In this document: positions 55,270-64,000 of the stretch, piece after piece
How the letters are laid out: each line of letters opens with the position of its first letter
Position numbering within the stretch: position 1 is the first letter of the stretch
Source: Diphasiastrum complanatum
Taxonomy: Eukaryota > Streptophyta > Lycopodiopsida > Lycopodiales > Lycopodiaceae
DNA length: 64,000 nt
Direction of reading: 5' to 3'
Assembly (NCBI GenBank): GCA_029204225.1
Contig: CM055102.1
Span: 30,603,632 to 30,667,631, forward strand
Program-made: the position numbers and the translations under genes
Notes under the pieces: generated by a model
What the model was told of the DNA's origin: nothing
Databases searched by the model: none
The model's input: the letters and a program-made list of their open reading frames with translations, nothing else

Positions 55270-55310
55270 GTAAATATTAATCAAATTTTTCATTCATTTT
55301 AATACTTTCC
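55266..55310 (+). repeat. Intron start duplicated at 62478-62521
   Basis: AAAGGTAAATATTAATCAAA and the 25 bases after it recur at 62478-62521 as AAAGGTGAATATTAATCAAA with about three differences. Each copy is the beginning of an intron of gene family ii. Confidence 0.85.
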
Positions 55311-55734
55311 GTCTCGATTGGTACGTTGACAAACTGTTTGAGTTCAGGGAGATTCAAGGTGGAAAATCTCCTTTCGAATCTCAGATGCATACAACGGAAT
55401 ATAAATTAGAACTGTTTTTAATATTTTTGTCTTTCTAATATTTTTGGTCTTTTTCTAGTTCTTTTTTCTCAAGTATATTTCTTGTAAGCACTTTCGATGT
55501 ATAGGTGATCTGATAAGGGACCTAACCGATGCGATGGTGAATCTCGGATCAAGATTAGATCGAGATCAAAATGAAAGTTGGACAGATGGATGAGAAGTGG
55601 CGTAATTGTGAATCCAAAAGGCAATCGAGAAAAATGAAAATACAGAAATACAGATGGGTTCTAATTGTGAAAAGATCAAGAAAAATTGTGAAAAATGCAA
55701 AAAAAACTGGCCGAAAATCTTGTATATAGATAAA

Positions 55735-56700
55735 CACACATGTGTGGAGCCTGTTCCCACATGTGAAAATAGTTTACTTGTCATGTACCATAATCATATA
55801 GGTTGTACATATGATTTAATTCAAGTTCTAGTGGCTAAAAAGGCCAAAAACTAGTTTTCTAGATATATGACACATGGCATCAATCTATTGATTGCATGAG
55901 CCAAATATATTGGTTAGGTCTCATATCCCATGTGTAGAGGACAGCTCACACGTGTGGAATAAGCTGAAGTAGGCAAATTTTGAATTCTAGAAGATTTCCA
56001 AGTAGATCTCCATATAGAAGGAAAATGGACCAAAAGTGCTCAAAATAGAAGGTTTTGTCCAAGTGTCAATTTTGCATGATGAATTATCATATGACAAAGC
56101 ACCTTCACACATGTGGGATCAGAGGGATGATCAGTACCACGAGCTCCCACTTATTGTATATACAGAGCCACATTTGGCCATAATCATTGTGAGACACCAA
56201 TCTTGATTTTGGAAGCAATTTTGAGTGATTCTCTCCATTTGTCTACATTTGTTTTGATTGTTTTGAGGTTCTATCAATGTGTACTTGATTTTCAGGTTGG
56301 ATTCCGTACTCAGACAGTGTTTCACACGTGTGAAACCAGAAAGTACACCTACCTTCAATTAATGATTGTTCTTGTTAGGATTTTGTGTCTAGAATTGATC
56401 TAGATTGATCTTAATCTGAAGTAGATTGATAGATCAAGTAATCTGACAACCAATCCCTCTTGAGGATCAGATTAGGATCCAATCTTGGTCCTTTTTGAAC
56501 TTTTTCCACATGGTATCAGAGCCAAGTACAAGAGTTTTCGTTGAAATTGATAGGGTTAATCCAAATCAAAGCCAAAATTAGCAGTTTTTTGGAAACTAGT
56601 CAAATTTTGTGTAGCGAGTTGGATTTGATAGCTATCCTCAACATTTTTGGTCCAGATCTTGTTGTGGGCTGTAGGAACACTTTTCACACGTGTGAGGCCA
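55735..56700. repeat. Scattered CACACRTGTG palindromes
   Basis: CACACATGTGTGG (55736), CCCATGTGTAG (about 55929), CTCACACGTGTGGAA (55949), CACACATGTGGG (56106), TTCACACGTGTGAAAC (56320) and TTCACACGTGTGAGG (56685) occur here. Several are followed by AAA or GGA. Most lie in the presumed LTR left of the primer site at 56511. Confidence 0.7.
56511..56523 (+). other. Family F primer-binding site
   Basis: TGGTATCAGAGCC follows an LTR-like end TTTTTCCACA at 56510. TATATACAGAGCC near 56158 may be the TATA box of the LTR. The left edge of the LTR could not be placed. Confidence 0.8.
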
Positions 56701-58028
56701 TACAGCTCCGGTTTTGGCTGATAAATTTCAAAAATTTGTAGAATTTGACTCACATACCCAATTTGAGTGATTTTTGTTGCAAAATCAAGCATTTTCTATA
56801 GTAAATCTAATCCTTTGATTAGTTCTTGGATTATATCAGCCAAAAAATTAAAATTGAAGCTTGAAATAGGTGCATTAATTGATCTTCTCTGATTTTTTGA
56901 GTGTATGTTGAAGTTAAGAGAGATTTTGCTAAAAATCATAGATTAAGGAGTGATATGCAAGGTGAGAGGTTGAAATCCATTGTACCATCACTCTAGATTT
57001 GTTCAAGAGTGATAGGGTCAGGTTTAGAAGCATCAATTTGCTAGAAAACATCTTTGGATTTGTCCTCCAAGTGAAACCTTTGAGAGTTTCTAGTGCATAT
57101 AGAGCATCTATGCAAATCTTTTGTAGAATTTGAGATAGATTGGCTTCAATTGAGAGTTCTAGAAAAGAGATTGAGATCCAAGTCACATTGTTCAACCCTA
57201 CTCAATTTGTTTGAGTGATTGTAAGGTTTTAAAGGAGTCATTAAGGTGTCTATGGAAAATGTGTAGAGAGAGATCCAATTTTCTAAGAGTTCCTTCCTTT
57301 GTAGAGGGCAAGATCTAGAAGCTCATTATGTGTTGTTATTGGTGGAGAGTTTGTCTCTTCCTAGGTGATCAAATCTTTCTAAGTGGCATTAGCTCTTTGA
57401 AGCGCAATATCTTAGTGAGAAAAATCACAACTTTTGATTTTGAATTTCATTCCAAGTCTTAAAAGGCAGAGTAATTGGTGGAATCCAATAGGAGTGATTG
57501 AATTCAATTTGTTGAGCAAAAATTGACATACTAGAATGAGGAGGAGTCCATATTTGAGTATTCATGCATGGTTGAGATCTTTGTGAATCTCTAGTTGTCT
57601 AAATTTTAAGCTTTGTGAAAAATCGATGGTATAGTTTGTTGTCAAATCAAATCAAATTCATTCTAAATCTCAAGTGTGAGATTATTTGGGTCAAGAGTGA
57701 GTCCAAAAGAAGTGATTAAGTTTGATTTTCATGTATTTGAAACAAAACCCATCTTTTGTTCAAGAATCTCAAGTGTTGAGAGAACTAGTCAAGTGAAAAG
57801 GAAAATCTAGGTGTCAAATCTTTTTCATATCCATTTCAACTTTCAAAAGAGTCATTGGTATTTGATGAGTTCAATAGGAGAGTGGATCTGATTTCTTTTG
57901 TGATTTGATTCAAAGATTGTGTGCTTTTGTCTTAGTGATCAAAGCAAAGTTTCCAAGTGACTAGTCATTAGTGTGAAGATTGATTCTTAGGTTTGTGAGC
58001 TAGATCTTTTGTTGATCATTCTAGATTA
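56524..58028 (+). other. Leader region of family F element, no gene
   Basis: From the primer site to the first coding match there is only AT-rich sequence with frequent TTGATT, GTGATT and GAGTCC words. I see no supported ORF. Confidence 0.4.
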
Positions 58029-59349
58029 TTGAAGATGTTCAAATCTAGTCTCTTGAAAGTCACAAATTACATTTGTAGAATCATATCACAGGTTTTTATT
58101 CACATGGCATCAATAGGTGGCATCCTATTGAAGGAAAGAAAGGGTCCTAAGTGCAACCTTTGTGGCAAGGGAGGATATATTTTCTCAAGATGCTACAAAA
58201 AGAAGACCAATCCATCCAAGGAGAACCAAGGCAAGGGGGCCGAGGTGAAGGATGGAGCTTCAAGTTTGAAATGCAAATACAAGAAGGACAAGTCCAAGGA
58301 AAGGTATTTCCTTTGTGGAAAGGTGAATGAGGCTTGGAGTCTCATAAGGACTTGCAAGATTTGTCTTCAAGAGTCCATCACAACACATGTCAAATCTTTT
58401 GAAATTTTTCATTTGGAAGTACATTGTTTGGTTCAAGATGCAAAGATAGATGTCACTTTCATGAAAGTAACCTGGATTTATTTTATGTCCTTGGAAAGTA
58501 TTTTGCTTGGAACTTTAGATAAGTTCAAACTTATTGTTATGATCCAAGAGATATCAATCAAGAATAAGGAGCATCAATCGCAAAATGAAAATAGTTTCAT
58601 TTATGCTCTCATGTCAACTTATGAAGATCTATTTTGCTTTGAAGGGATTTTTTTATCTCAAAGGTGGCTTAAGGCAATGCTAGTTGAGTGTGATGCCTTA
58701 AAAGATAGCAAAATATGTTTTCCTTGTAAGCTTACATTAGTTATGAAGTCAAGGAAATGGAAATATCTTCATAATGTAGGATCTTTTGGTTTCAATAAGA
58801 TCATGAATGATGTGTTCATTCATAAAGATGAAAATTGTATGTTTTGAATCCTAAAGGCAAGTTGTAAACTTCTTATGAGAATAAGTGAAGCATCCAAAGT
58901 GGACACTTATATCCATAAGCAAGTAGTTAGCCTTATTGAGATGGAGATACCTTTTGATTTCATTCTTGGAAAAGCCAAGTTGTGGTGATTTTTGGACTTA
59001 TGTTTCTAGCATAAGTAATCTTGATAATCATAGGAAGTACATATTGAATGGTCATACTTGTTGTGATCATTATGAGACATGGAGGTCTCGGATTTCCATC
59101 AAGAAGGAGCATCATGAAGAGGATCTTAAGGAGTCATCTCAAGGTTCAAGTGTGCCAAGGATTGAGGAGGAGAGACCTTCTCAAGTTGTGATTCCAAAAA
59201 GAAACTCAAGAAACATGGTTGAACCCATGCGGCTCACATTTCAAGGGAAAGATTCACTAAACATCACAAATTTATTGAATTTTGGTACTCAATTTGATGC
59301 ATCCTTACCTTGCAATAAAAAAACCTTCTTAGTTGTTGAAAATTCATGA
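58029..59349 (+). pseudogene. Decayed retrotransposon gag/pol region of family F
   Basis: The frame at 58029-58847 contains GPKCNLCGKGGYIFSRCYKK, a zinc knuckle whose His has become Tyr, and a second partial knuckle RYFLCGKVNE. The Lys-rich linker KENQGKGAEVKDG lies between. The rest is not clearly assignable, although LSQRWLKAMLVECDALK and FGFNKIMNDVFIHKDE may be decayed copia sequence. The frame at 58936-59349 ends with VVIPKRNSRNMVEPMRLTF, resembling the basic RRSxRxxxPxxRL block between copia integrase and RT. A purine run AAGAGAGGGAGAG near 59893 could be the polypurine tract, but the following sequence does not repeat the presumed 5' LTR. Confidence 0.5.
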
Positions 59350-60652
59350 ATTTGAAACTCTTCAAGTTTCTAAGCTGAGGTGTCCCAGTGAGGTGTCACA
59401 TTTCACCCTTAGCTAAGTTGGAGCCTTGGAGGATATAAGTATATCGATAGGCCTCCTTGGAGAGAGCTTTATTAAGTGTATGATAGCTACATGATGCTGG
59501 TGTGACACCTCTCCTATTCAATCGTCATTAGTACATATCCTGGGGACTATATTGGTTGGGTAGGTTTGATCCATCATCCACTCCTTTTGTTTCCTTTTAA
59601 GATAATTAAGGGAGTCAATTCTTGAGCTTATCAACTTCAACTCCCCAAGTTATGACTTAAGTTTACAAGAGGGTGATAATCTAGCTTTTGTGAAAATTTA
59701 AATTTGTTAAAAATGATTTCTTCTAAAGTACCTCTAGAACTTGAGAAAGTATTGGATAGCAAGAACAAATAATTACAAAATCATATTTCAATAAGGACTT
59801 GGTTCAATGGAGGGGAAGAATTTTTGAAAGTGAGTTGATAGTTCAAAATATAATTTTCCCCATTTATTAGAACATAAATGTTCTTAAGAGAGGGAGAGTA
59901 TCATGTCCCTAGCTAGTAGTCTTGGTTAATTAGGCTAGGCCTCTAGGCTAGCATGAGTATCCCAGGATATTCCAATTATACGGTTAGGGCCTGTTGTGTA
60001 TAGGAATTAATTCTAGTCATTGATATTGGTCTATTGATAATTATGTCAATTGGAGGATAGGGTTAGGGTTTTCTATTGGGTGATAGAACCAAATGCAGGC
60101 ATAGTAGGCTAAAGAAGAACATGCAAGCTATCTAATAGGGCATGGAGAGGTTGTATGAGTACGGTCCTAGACTCGTAATGAGATAATTGTGAATTGAGTG
60201 CATGTTCTTCTCAAAAGCACGAGGGTGGACATATTGATTGGATCTACATTCAGTATTGGCTGGGTGGTTTGTTCTACACCTTTTGTGGTTTTTTGTGGAT
60301 TATGATTGTGGTGAGTGTTACATAGTGCCTATACTTCATTGTTCATTTTTTATTCTTAGAATATTTAATCTAGTTTTTCAAGTGCATATTTGCTAGCACA
60401 TGCCAAGCCACATAAAAGTACCATCACAAAAAGTCATACAAGTAATTTCTTAAGTCATAAGTGAAGTCCAGAAAGAAAAAGAACTTATTCATGTAAGGGT
60501 ATGCCTTAAAAGATTACAAGAAGCACATATTACTTGTCAAAAATCTTGGCACTCTTGAGTACCCATAGAATTGGGATTAAACATATTTCGGCTACTTTGG
60601 TGTGTACTTGCTTGGCTATGTCTAACAATTTCACACTAGATTAATCAGCTAG
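59350..60652. other. No gene recognised; TAGGGTTAGGGTTTT near 60058
   Basis: A possible LTR start follows the purine run at 59893 (TATCATGTCCC). TAGGGTTAGGGTTTT is a short telomere-like word. No coding support. Confidence 0.35.
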
Positions 60653-61175
60653 TCAGATCGTAAAAGGAGAACTTACCATATGAGTAAGTCCCCAGTCGTG
60701 ATAAAGCTTGGAGGAGATGATGTTCACTCCAGATCCTCCATCGACTATGGCCGATTCACGTGGAAACTCCCTAGGCATGATTGGGATCATTATATGTTTG
60801 ACATCTTTTTTCCATCCTACCCTTACTTGGTGGATTGGTTGTGATCCCTCTACTTCTACATCCGTCACCAGATTGGTAGGGTGTGCTTTAGGTCTCTTGC
60901 TGCCTGGTCCATCTATGTAAGTTTTCAATCCTTCCTAGAGGGTCTGATGCATTTTGAGCAGGGTGCCTAAGGGTATTCGGACATTGCTTCTCAGTAGATC
61001 GACTAGGACAACGGTATGGTCCTTTTCTGCCTCCTTACTAAGAAAAGGGACTTCCAAACCAGAATGCTCATGTGCATTCTATCCGGTTTCATGGATGAAC
61101 TGCAACAATCTCGGATTCTCTAGCGAGCGAGGGGAAGTGGTAGGTCGTTGGTCATCAACATTGAGTTAAGTGCAT
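60653..61175 (-). pseudogene. Ty3/gypsy protease region (minus)
   Basis: Read leftwards from 61175: RPTTSPRSLENPRLLQF, a stop, then GLEVPFLSKEAEKDHTVVLV, VRIPLGTLLKMHQTL and, after another stop, the open frame from 60928. That frame has the protease motif AIVDGGSGVNIIS, where the triad reads DGGSG, followed by KLYHDWGLTHM. This arrangement is typical of the gypsy protease and the gag-protease linker. It ends at the left just after the protease. It is a separate lineage from the other gypsy pieces. Confidence 0.75.
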
Positions 61176-61433
61176 TCAAATTGCTTGATTTTCATTTCTT
61201 ATGATACATGGCCAATTTGGGTATCTGCTATATTGAGAATGATTAGCATGAAAGCTTATCATCCTTCGATATTTGGAGTCAGTTGTGTCGTCTTCAACCT
61301 TTATTTCGATTCTTGTGACAACATCCCATAGCTCATTGGCAATTAGCAAGGTCTTCATCTTAAATTTTCACAAAAGATAATTGGATCCATTTAGCTTGTC
61401 TAGGGTGAGACTAGCTTTACTTTGTGAATCCAT
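61176..61433 (-). pseudogene. Copia family G gag N-terminus (minus)
   Basis: ATG at 61433 opens MDSQSKASLTLDKLNGSNY. TGA at 61370-61368 replaces the conserved Trp of NYLLWKF, and MKTLLIANELWDVVTRIEIK follows. The match fades near 61260. The start lies about 130 bases from a primer-binding site, as expected for copia. Confidence 0.8.
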
Positions 61434-61560
61434 TTGGAAGTTAGTTTGTGATAATTTGATGACTTAAAACTGAAAAACGATATATGATAATATCAATACA
61501 CTGTTACCATGCAACACTTCAATTAAAAATCAATAAAAATAACCTAATATAAAAAATTAC

Positions 61561-61573
61561 TGCTTTGATACTA
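61561..61573 (-). other. Family G primer-binding site (minus)
   Basis: The minus strand reads TAGTATCAAAGCA, a two-mismatch variant of TGGTATCAGAGCA, directly after an LTR-like end CCAACA. Confidence 0.7.
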
Positions 61574-62340
61574 TGTTGGAAAAAGAAAATGATTTTCGAT
61601 AGAGAAAATACTACATTTGATAGATGCATTGTAGGGCTTTGTGAAATAATCCTTCTCCTAATGTATGACTATGCCTATCAAATTCAAACAAAAACATTGC
61701 AACTATTACCACATTCAATTTTAATTGACTCTAACTTTGAAGTCATCAAAATCTGTTAGATTAATTTTGTAGACCAACATAACAGAGTAAACATTGTTGT
61801 ATGAAAATATTCGATAGTTCAGACAAAACTATAAGAGAAGGTAATCATATTACAATAGAATAGATATGCATTCGATCATTCTGACATAATATTGAATGCG
61901 ATAAAATTGCATGATCGACTTAGTAAGTAGCATGTACAAATTAGAAGAATTGTGAGCACAAAACAATAGTGGACGCAACCACATACTCAAAACTATCTCT
62001 GAGTATCTGATTGACTCTGTTTGACATGTCTGCTAACAAGTAGTAAGTGTTTTTAGCAATGCGTTATATTTATCGCCTAGATCAATATATCAAAAAGCTG
62101 TTAATAAAAAAAATGATCAACTATTTATACTAGTTATGAATGTTGTTTAGGCTTATCCAAATGATAGTTGAAGACATATGTTTGGTTGCAGATCACAATT
62201 GGAGCTTATCCAAATTGTGTTGCACTTATCTAGTTAGGCTTCCCGGAAACTACTTGCTAAAAACTGTTAGGGGAAGTTGTTAGCTTCAAAACAAGTTCTA
62301 TTAGCCCTACAATACTTTTTGTTGCTGTCAAACTCGATTG
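61574..62340 (-). mobile_element. Probable family G 5' LTR (right edge uncertain)
   Basis: It lies upstream of the minus primer site and has no coding support. The outer edge is a guess, because no second LTR copy is present. Confidence 0.4.
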
Positions 62341-62637
62341 TTAGCCATTATCATATATTTCTGTAGATTATATAAAACATGAGTAAAACTGCAAAACTAG
62401 ATAGATGGATGGATGTAAATTAAAGATCGATTATTTGAATAAAGTCAACACCTTTTGTGGAAGCAAGAGATGTTGTTAAAGGTGAATATTAATCAAATTT
62501 GTCATTCATTTTAATGCTTTCAGTTTTGAAAAAATTGATGTTGCAGTCTTTTTGAACACCATTATGTTGCAGTCTTTTTTAACACCATTATGGTATGATC
62601 TTTATTTTATTAAATAAGTGAATCATTGTATTTTCAG

Positions 62638-63360
62638 TGGATGCTACAAAAGCTCTTGAACTGCACAGAAATCAACAAACAGTTGAAAGACAAAAGTTGG
62701 CCAAGCATCGAAAGAAATGTTTGGAATGTCCACAAAAATATCTGGGACTTGTTATTGATGGCATGGATCAGAAGAAAACAATGCTGCCTCATTTTGTCAG
62801 AGTGCCCAACAATTTGAACGAGGTAGATTTTATTCAGGTTCATCTCGTTGGAGCACTTGTGTTTAATGGGACTTTGGAGTCCAAGGTCTTTTTTATTTAT
62901 CCCAATGTTTGAAATGATCCAAATTTGACGATCACCATTGTACATAAGATAATTTGCAAATTTGGTGAAAATCTTCCAGAAATACTTTATTTGCAGCTTG
63001 ACAACACTGCTAGGAAAACTAAAAATCAAAATGTTTTGGCATACTTGTCAATGCTAGTTGAGAAATTTTCTTAAAAAAGTAAAAATAGGATTTTTGTTGG
63101 TAGGACATACCCACGATCAAATTGATCAAATGTTTAGTTGCTTTTCTAAGAGGTTGAGACGCAAGAAAGCATTTGCTTCAAAGCATTGTTGAGGAATCGT
63201 ATGTGCCAAATCCAAACGTGTCATTAATCAGACACACATATGATTTTGAACTAGGATTGACGCTCATGATGAATTCCTTTATAACAAGATCGATTCTGGG
63301 TAAACAATATGAAGAAGGATTCACCCTTATCTCTGATATCACCTAGGAGGGTAAGGGACA
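62638..63360 (+). pseudogene. Gene family ii, exon 2 region
   Basis: It follows the acceptor TGTATTTTCAG ending at 62637, and its phase fits the donor at 55269. The frame has ALELHRNQQTVERQKLAKHR, YLGLVIDGMDQKKTMLPHF and VDFIQVHLVGALVFNG, then a TGA. NDPNLTITIVHKI and ILYLQLDNTARKTKNQNVLA follow, then another stop and a frameshift to LLVGHTHDQIDQMFSCFSKR. After a further frame change it reads VPNPNVSLIRHTYDFELGL, ending near 63355. IDGMDQ, LDNTARxxKN and VGHTHDQIDQMF are the hallmark blocks of the second half of this family. The acidic residues in them are reminiscent of DDE-type nucleases. Two stops and two frameshifts make this copy dead. Confidence 0.7.
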
Positions 63361-63432
63361 GTAGAAAACTTATGTTTTTGTTTGTATCTGTTATTTTTTG
63401 GTTTTTCTAGCTTGGTTGTTTGGTGATTTTCT

Positions 63433-63467
63433 CTTCATTTTAGATGTTATGAACATCTAAAATGAAG
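63433..63467. repeat. Perfect 16-bp hairpin with 3-base loop
   Basis: CTTCATTTTAGATGTT and AACATCTAAAATGAAG pair perfectly around ATG. The stem can extend outward past a one-base bulge through TTTTCT and AGAAAA. Confidence 0.9.
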
Positions 63468-63737
63468 GAGAAAAATGATTCAAAAATATTTTCAAATGTG
63501 AATATTTTTTATTGTATGTTGAAGTGCAAAGATTAGATGATCCTAATGTCATCTTCATTTGCACCCACCACAACCGATGCATTGTAGGACATGGTGTGAT
63601 TCAAACATTTGTTGCAAGCTTGATTTATTGCATCCTGACTACATCCATAATCTTGCATTATATATTATCTTTGAAAAGAAAAAAAGGACACATAGCTTTT
63701 GCTTTGTTGTAAAGAGCATGTGTTTGGTTGATATAGA

Positions 63738-64000
63738 AGCATAAGGGGAGTCAAAGCGAACATTGGAAAAAGAAAGATTGCAAACATATTTGTGTGGACA
63801 AGTATAGCGATATGCGAATAAGTGGATGTCATCAAATGTTAAACCCATTTACATTCTCAAATCATAGGAAAGCATCCATCTCTATCTAGATCCATTTAAG
63901 TTGATTCATTAGATTTTGCAATCCATGAAAGATATTGACAAAAATTACACTAGACATTTCTAAAAGAAGATCCATCTCTAATAGCATTATCATCAGATGT
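63738..64000 (+). repeat. Dispersed direct repeat, copy 2 (runs off the window)
   Basis: This matches 12029-12381 closely but lacks its internal block of about 90 bases. The match continues to the last base of the window, so the repeat may be longer. Confidence 0.85.

Noticed and set aside
1-64000. tRNA, rRNA or other structural RNA genes
   Set aside because: I looked for cloverleaf boxes and rRNA words and saw none. The tRNA-iMet matches are only the retrotransposon primer sites.

Overview
The window looks like repeat-rich nuclear DNA of a streptophyte (land plant or close algal relative). The evidence is: plant-type LTR retrotransposons whose primer-binding sites read TGGTATCAGAGC or TGGTATTAGAG (initiator-Met tRNA), a CACTA transposon, a short run of the plant telomere unit CCCTAAA, U2-type GT-AG introns, and a TFIIA gamma gene with CCAAT and TATA boxes. 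The species cannot be told from the sequence; the gene families at 33-38 kb and 54-63 kb make me lean weakly to a non-flowering lineage. All features come from reading the sequence by eye.

Most of the window is a mosaic of old, nested Ty1/copia and Ty3/gypsy remnants. I label copia families A to G by shared sequence. A: LTRs at 9.6-10.2 (minus), 26.3-26.8 and 52.9-53.7 kb; coding at 8.1-9.5 (minus), 25.1-26.3, 30.1-31.1 and 53.7-54.7 kb. C: 7.2-8.0 kb and a long minus copy at 46.7-49.3 kb. D: LTRs at 12.48-13.12 and 23.13-23.74 kb, flanked by the 5-bp duplication GATCG. D': minus copy at 14.3-15.9 kb inside D. E: 33.8-35.6 and 40.6-42.4 kb. F: primer site at 56.5 kb. G: minus gag at 61.2-61.4 kb. 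Gypsy pieces lie at 0-1.2 (minus), 3.4-6.2, 10.4-11.8 (minus), 26.9-30.1, 31.1, 46.4-46.7 and 60.7-61.2 kb (minus).

Host-type genes sit between these. An FCP1-like HAD phosphatase remnant is at 2.4-3.4 kb. The only intact conserved gene is TFIIA gamma at 20.54-20.98 kb, and it lies between the two family D LTRs. A histone H3 pseudogene with CENH3-like traits is at 40.09-40.50 kb, divergent from an unrecognised first exon at 38.62-38.98 kb. The two are separated by a tandem array of ACGTG-core motifs.

Three spliced families are not recognised, or only by resemblance. Family i has two copies (33.3-33.8 kb minus; 36.2-38.5 kb plus) with matching splice sites. Family ii has exon 1 at 54.7-55.3 kb and exon 2 at 62.6-63.4 kb. 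A third gene at 49.4-52.1 kb (minus) lies beside eleven copies of the palindrome ACCTATGCTNAGCATAGGT. Further structure: a non-autonomous CACTA element at 43.0-45.0 kb, a 127-bp micro-inversion inside copia E, copia-gypsy chimeric joints, and several tandem or palindromic arrays.
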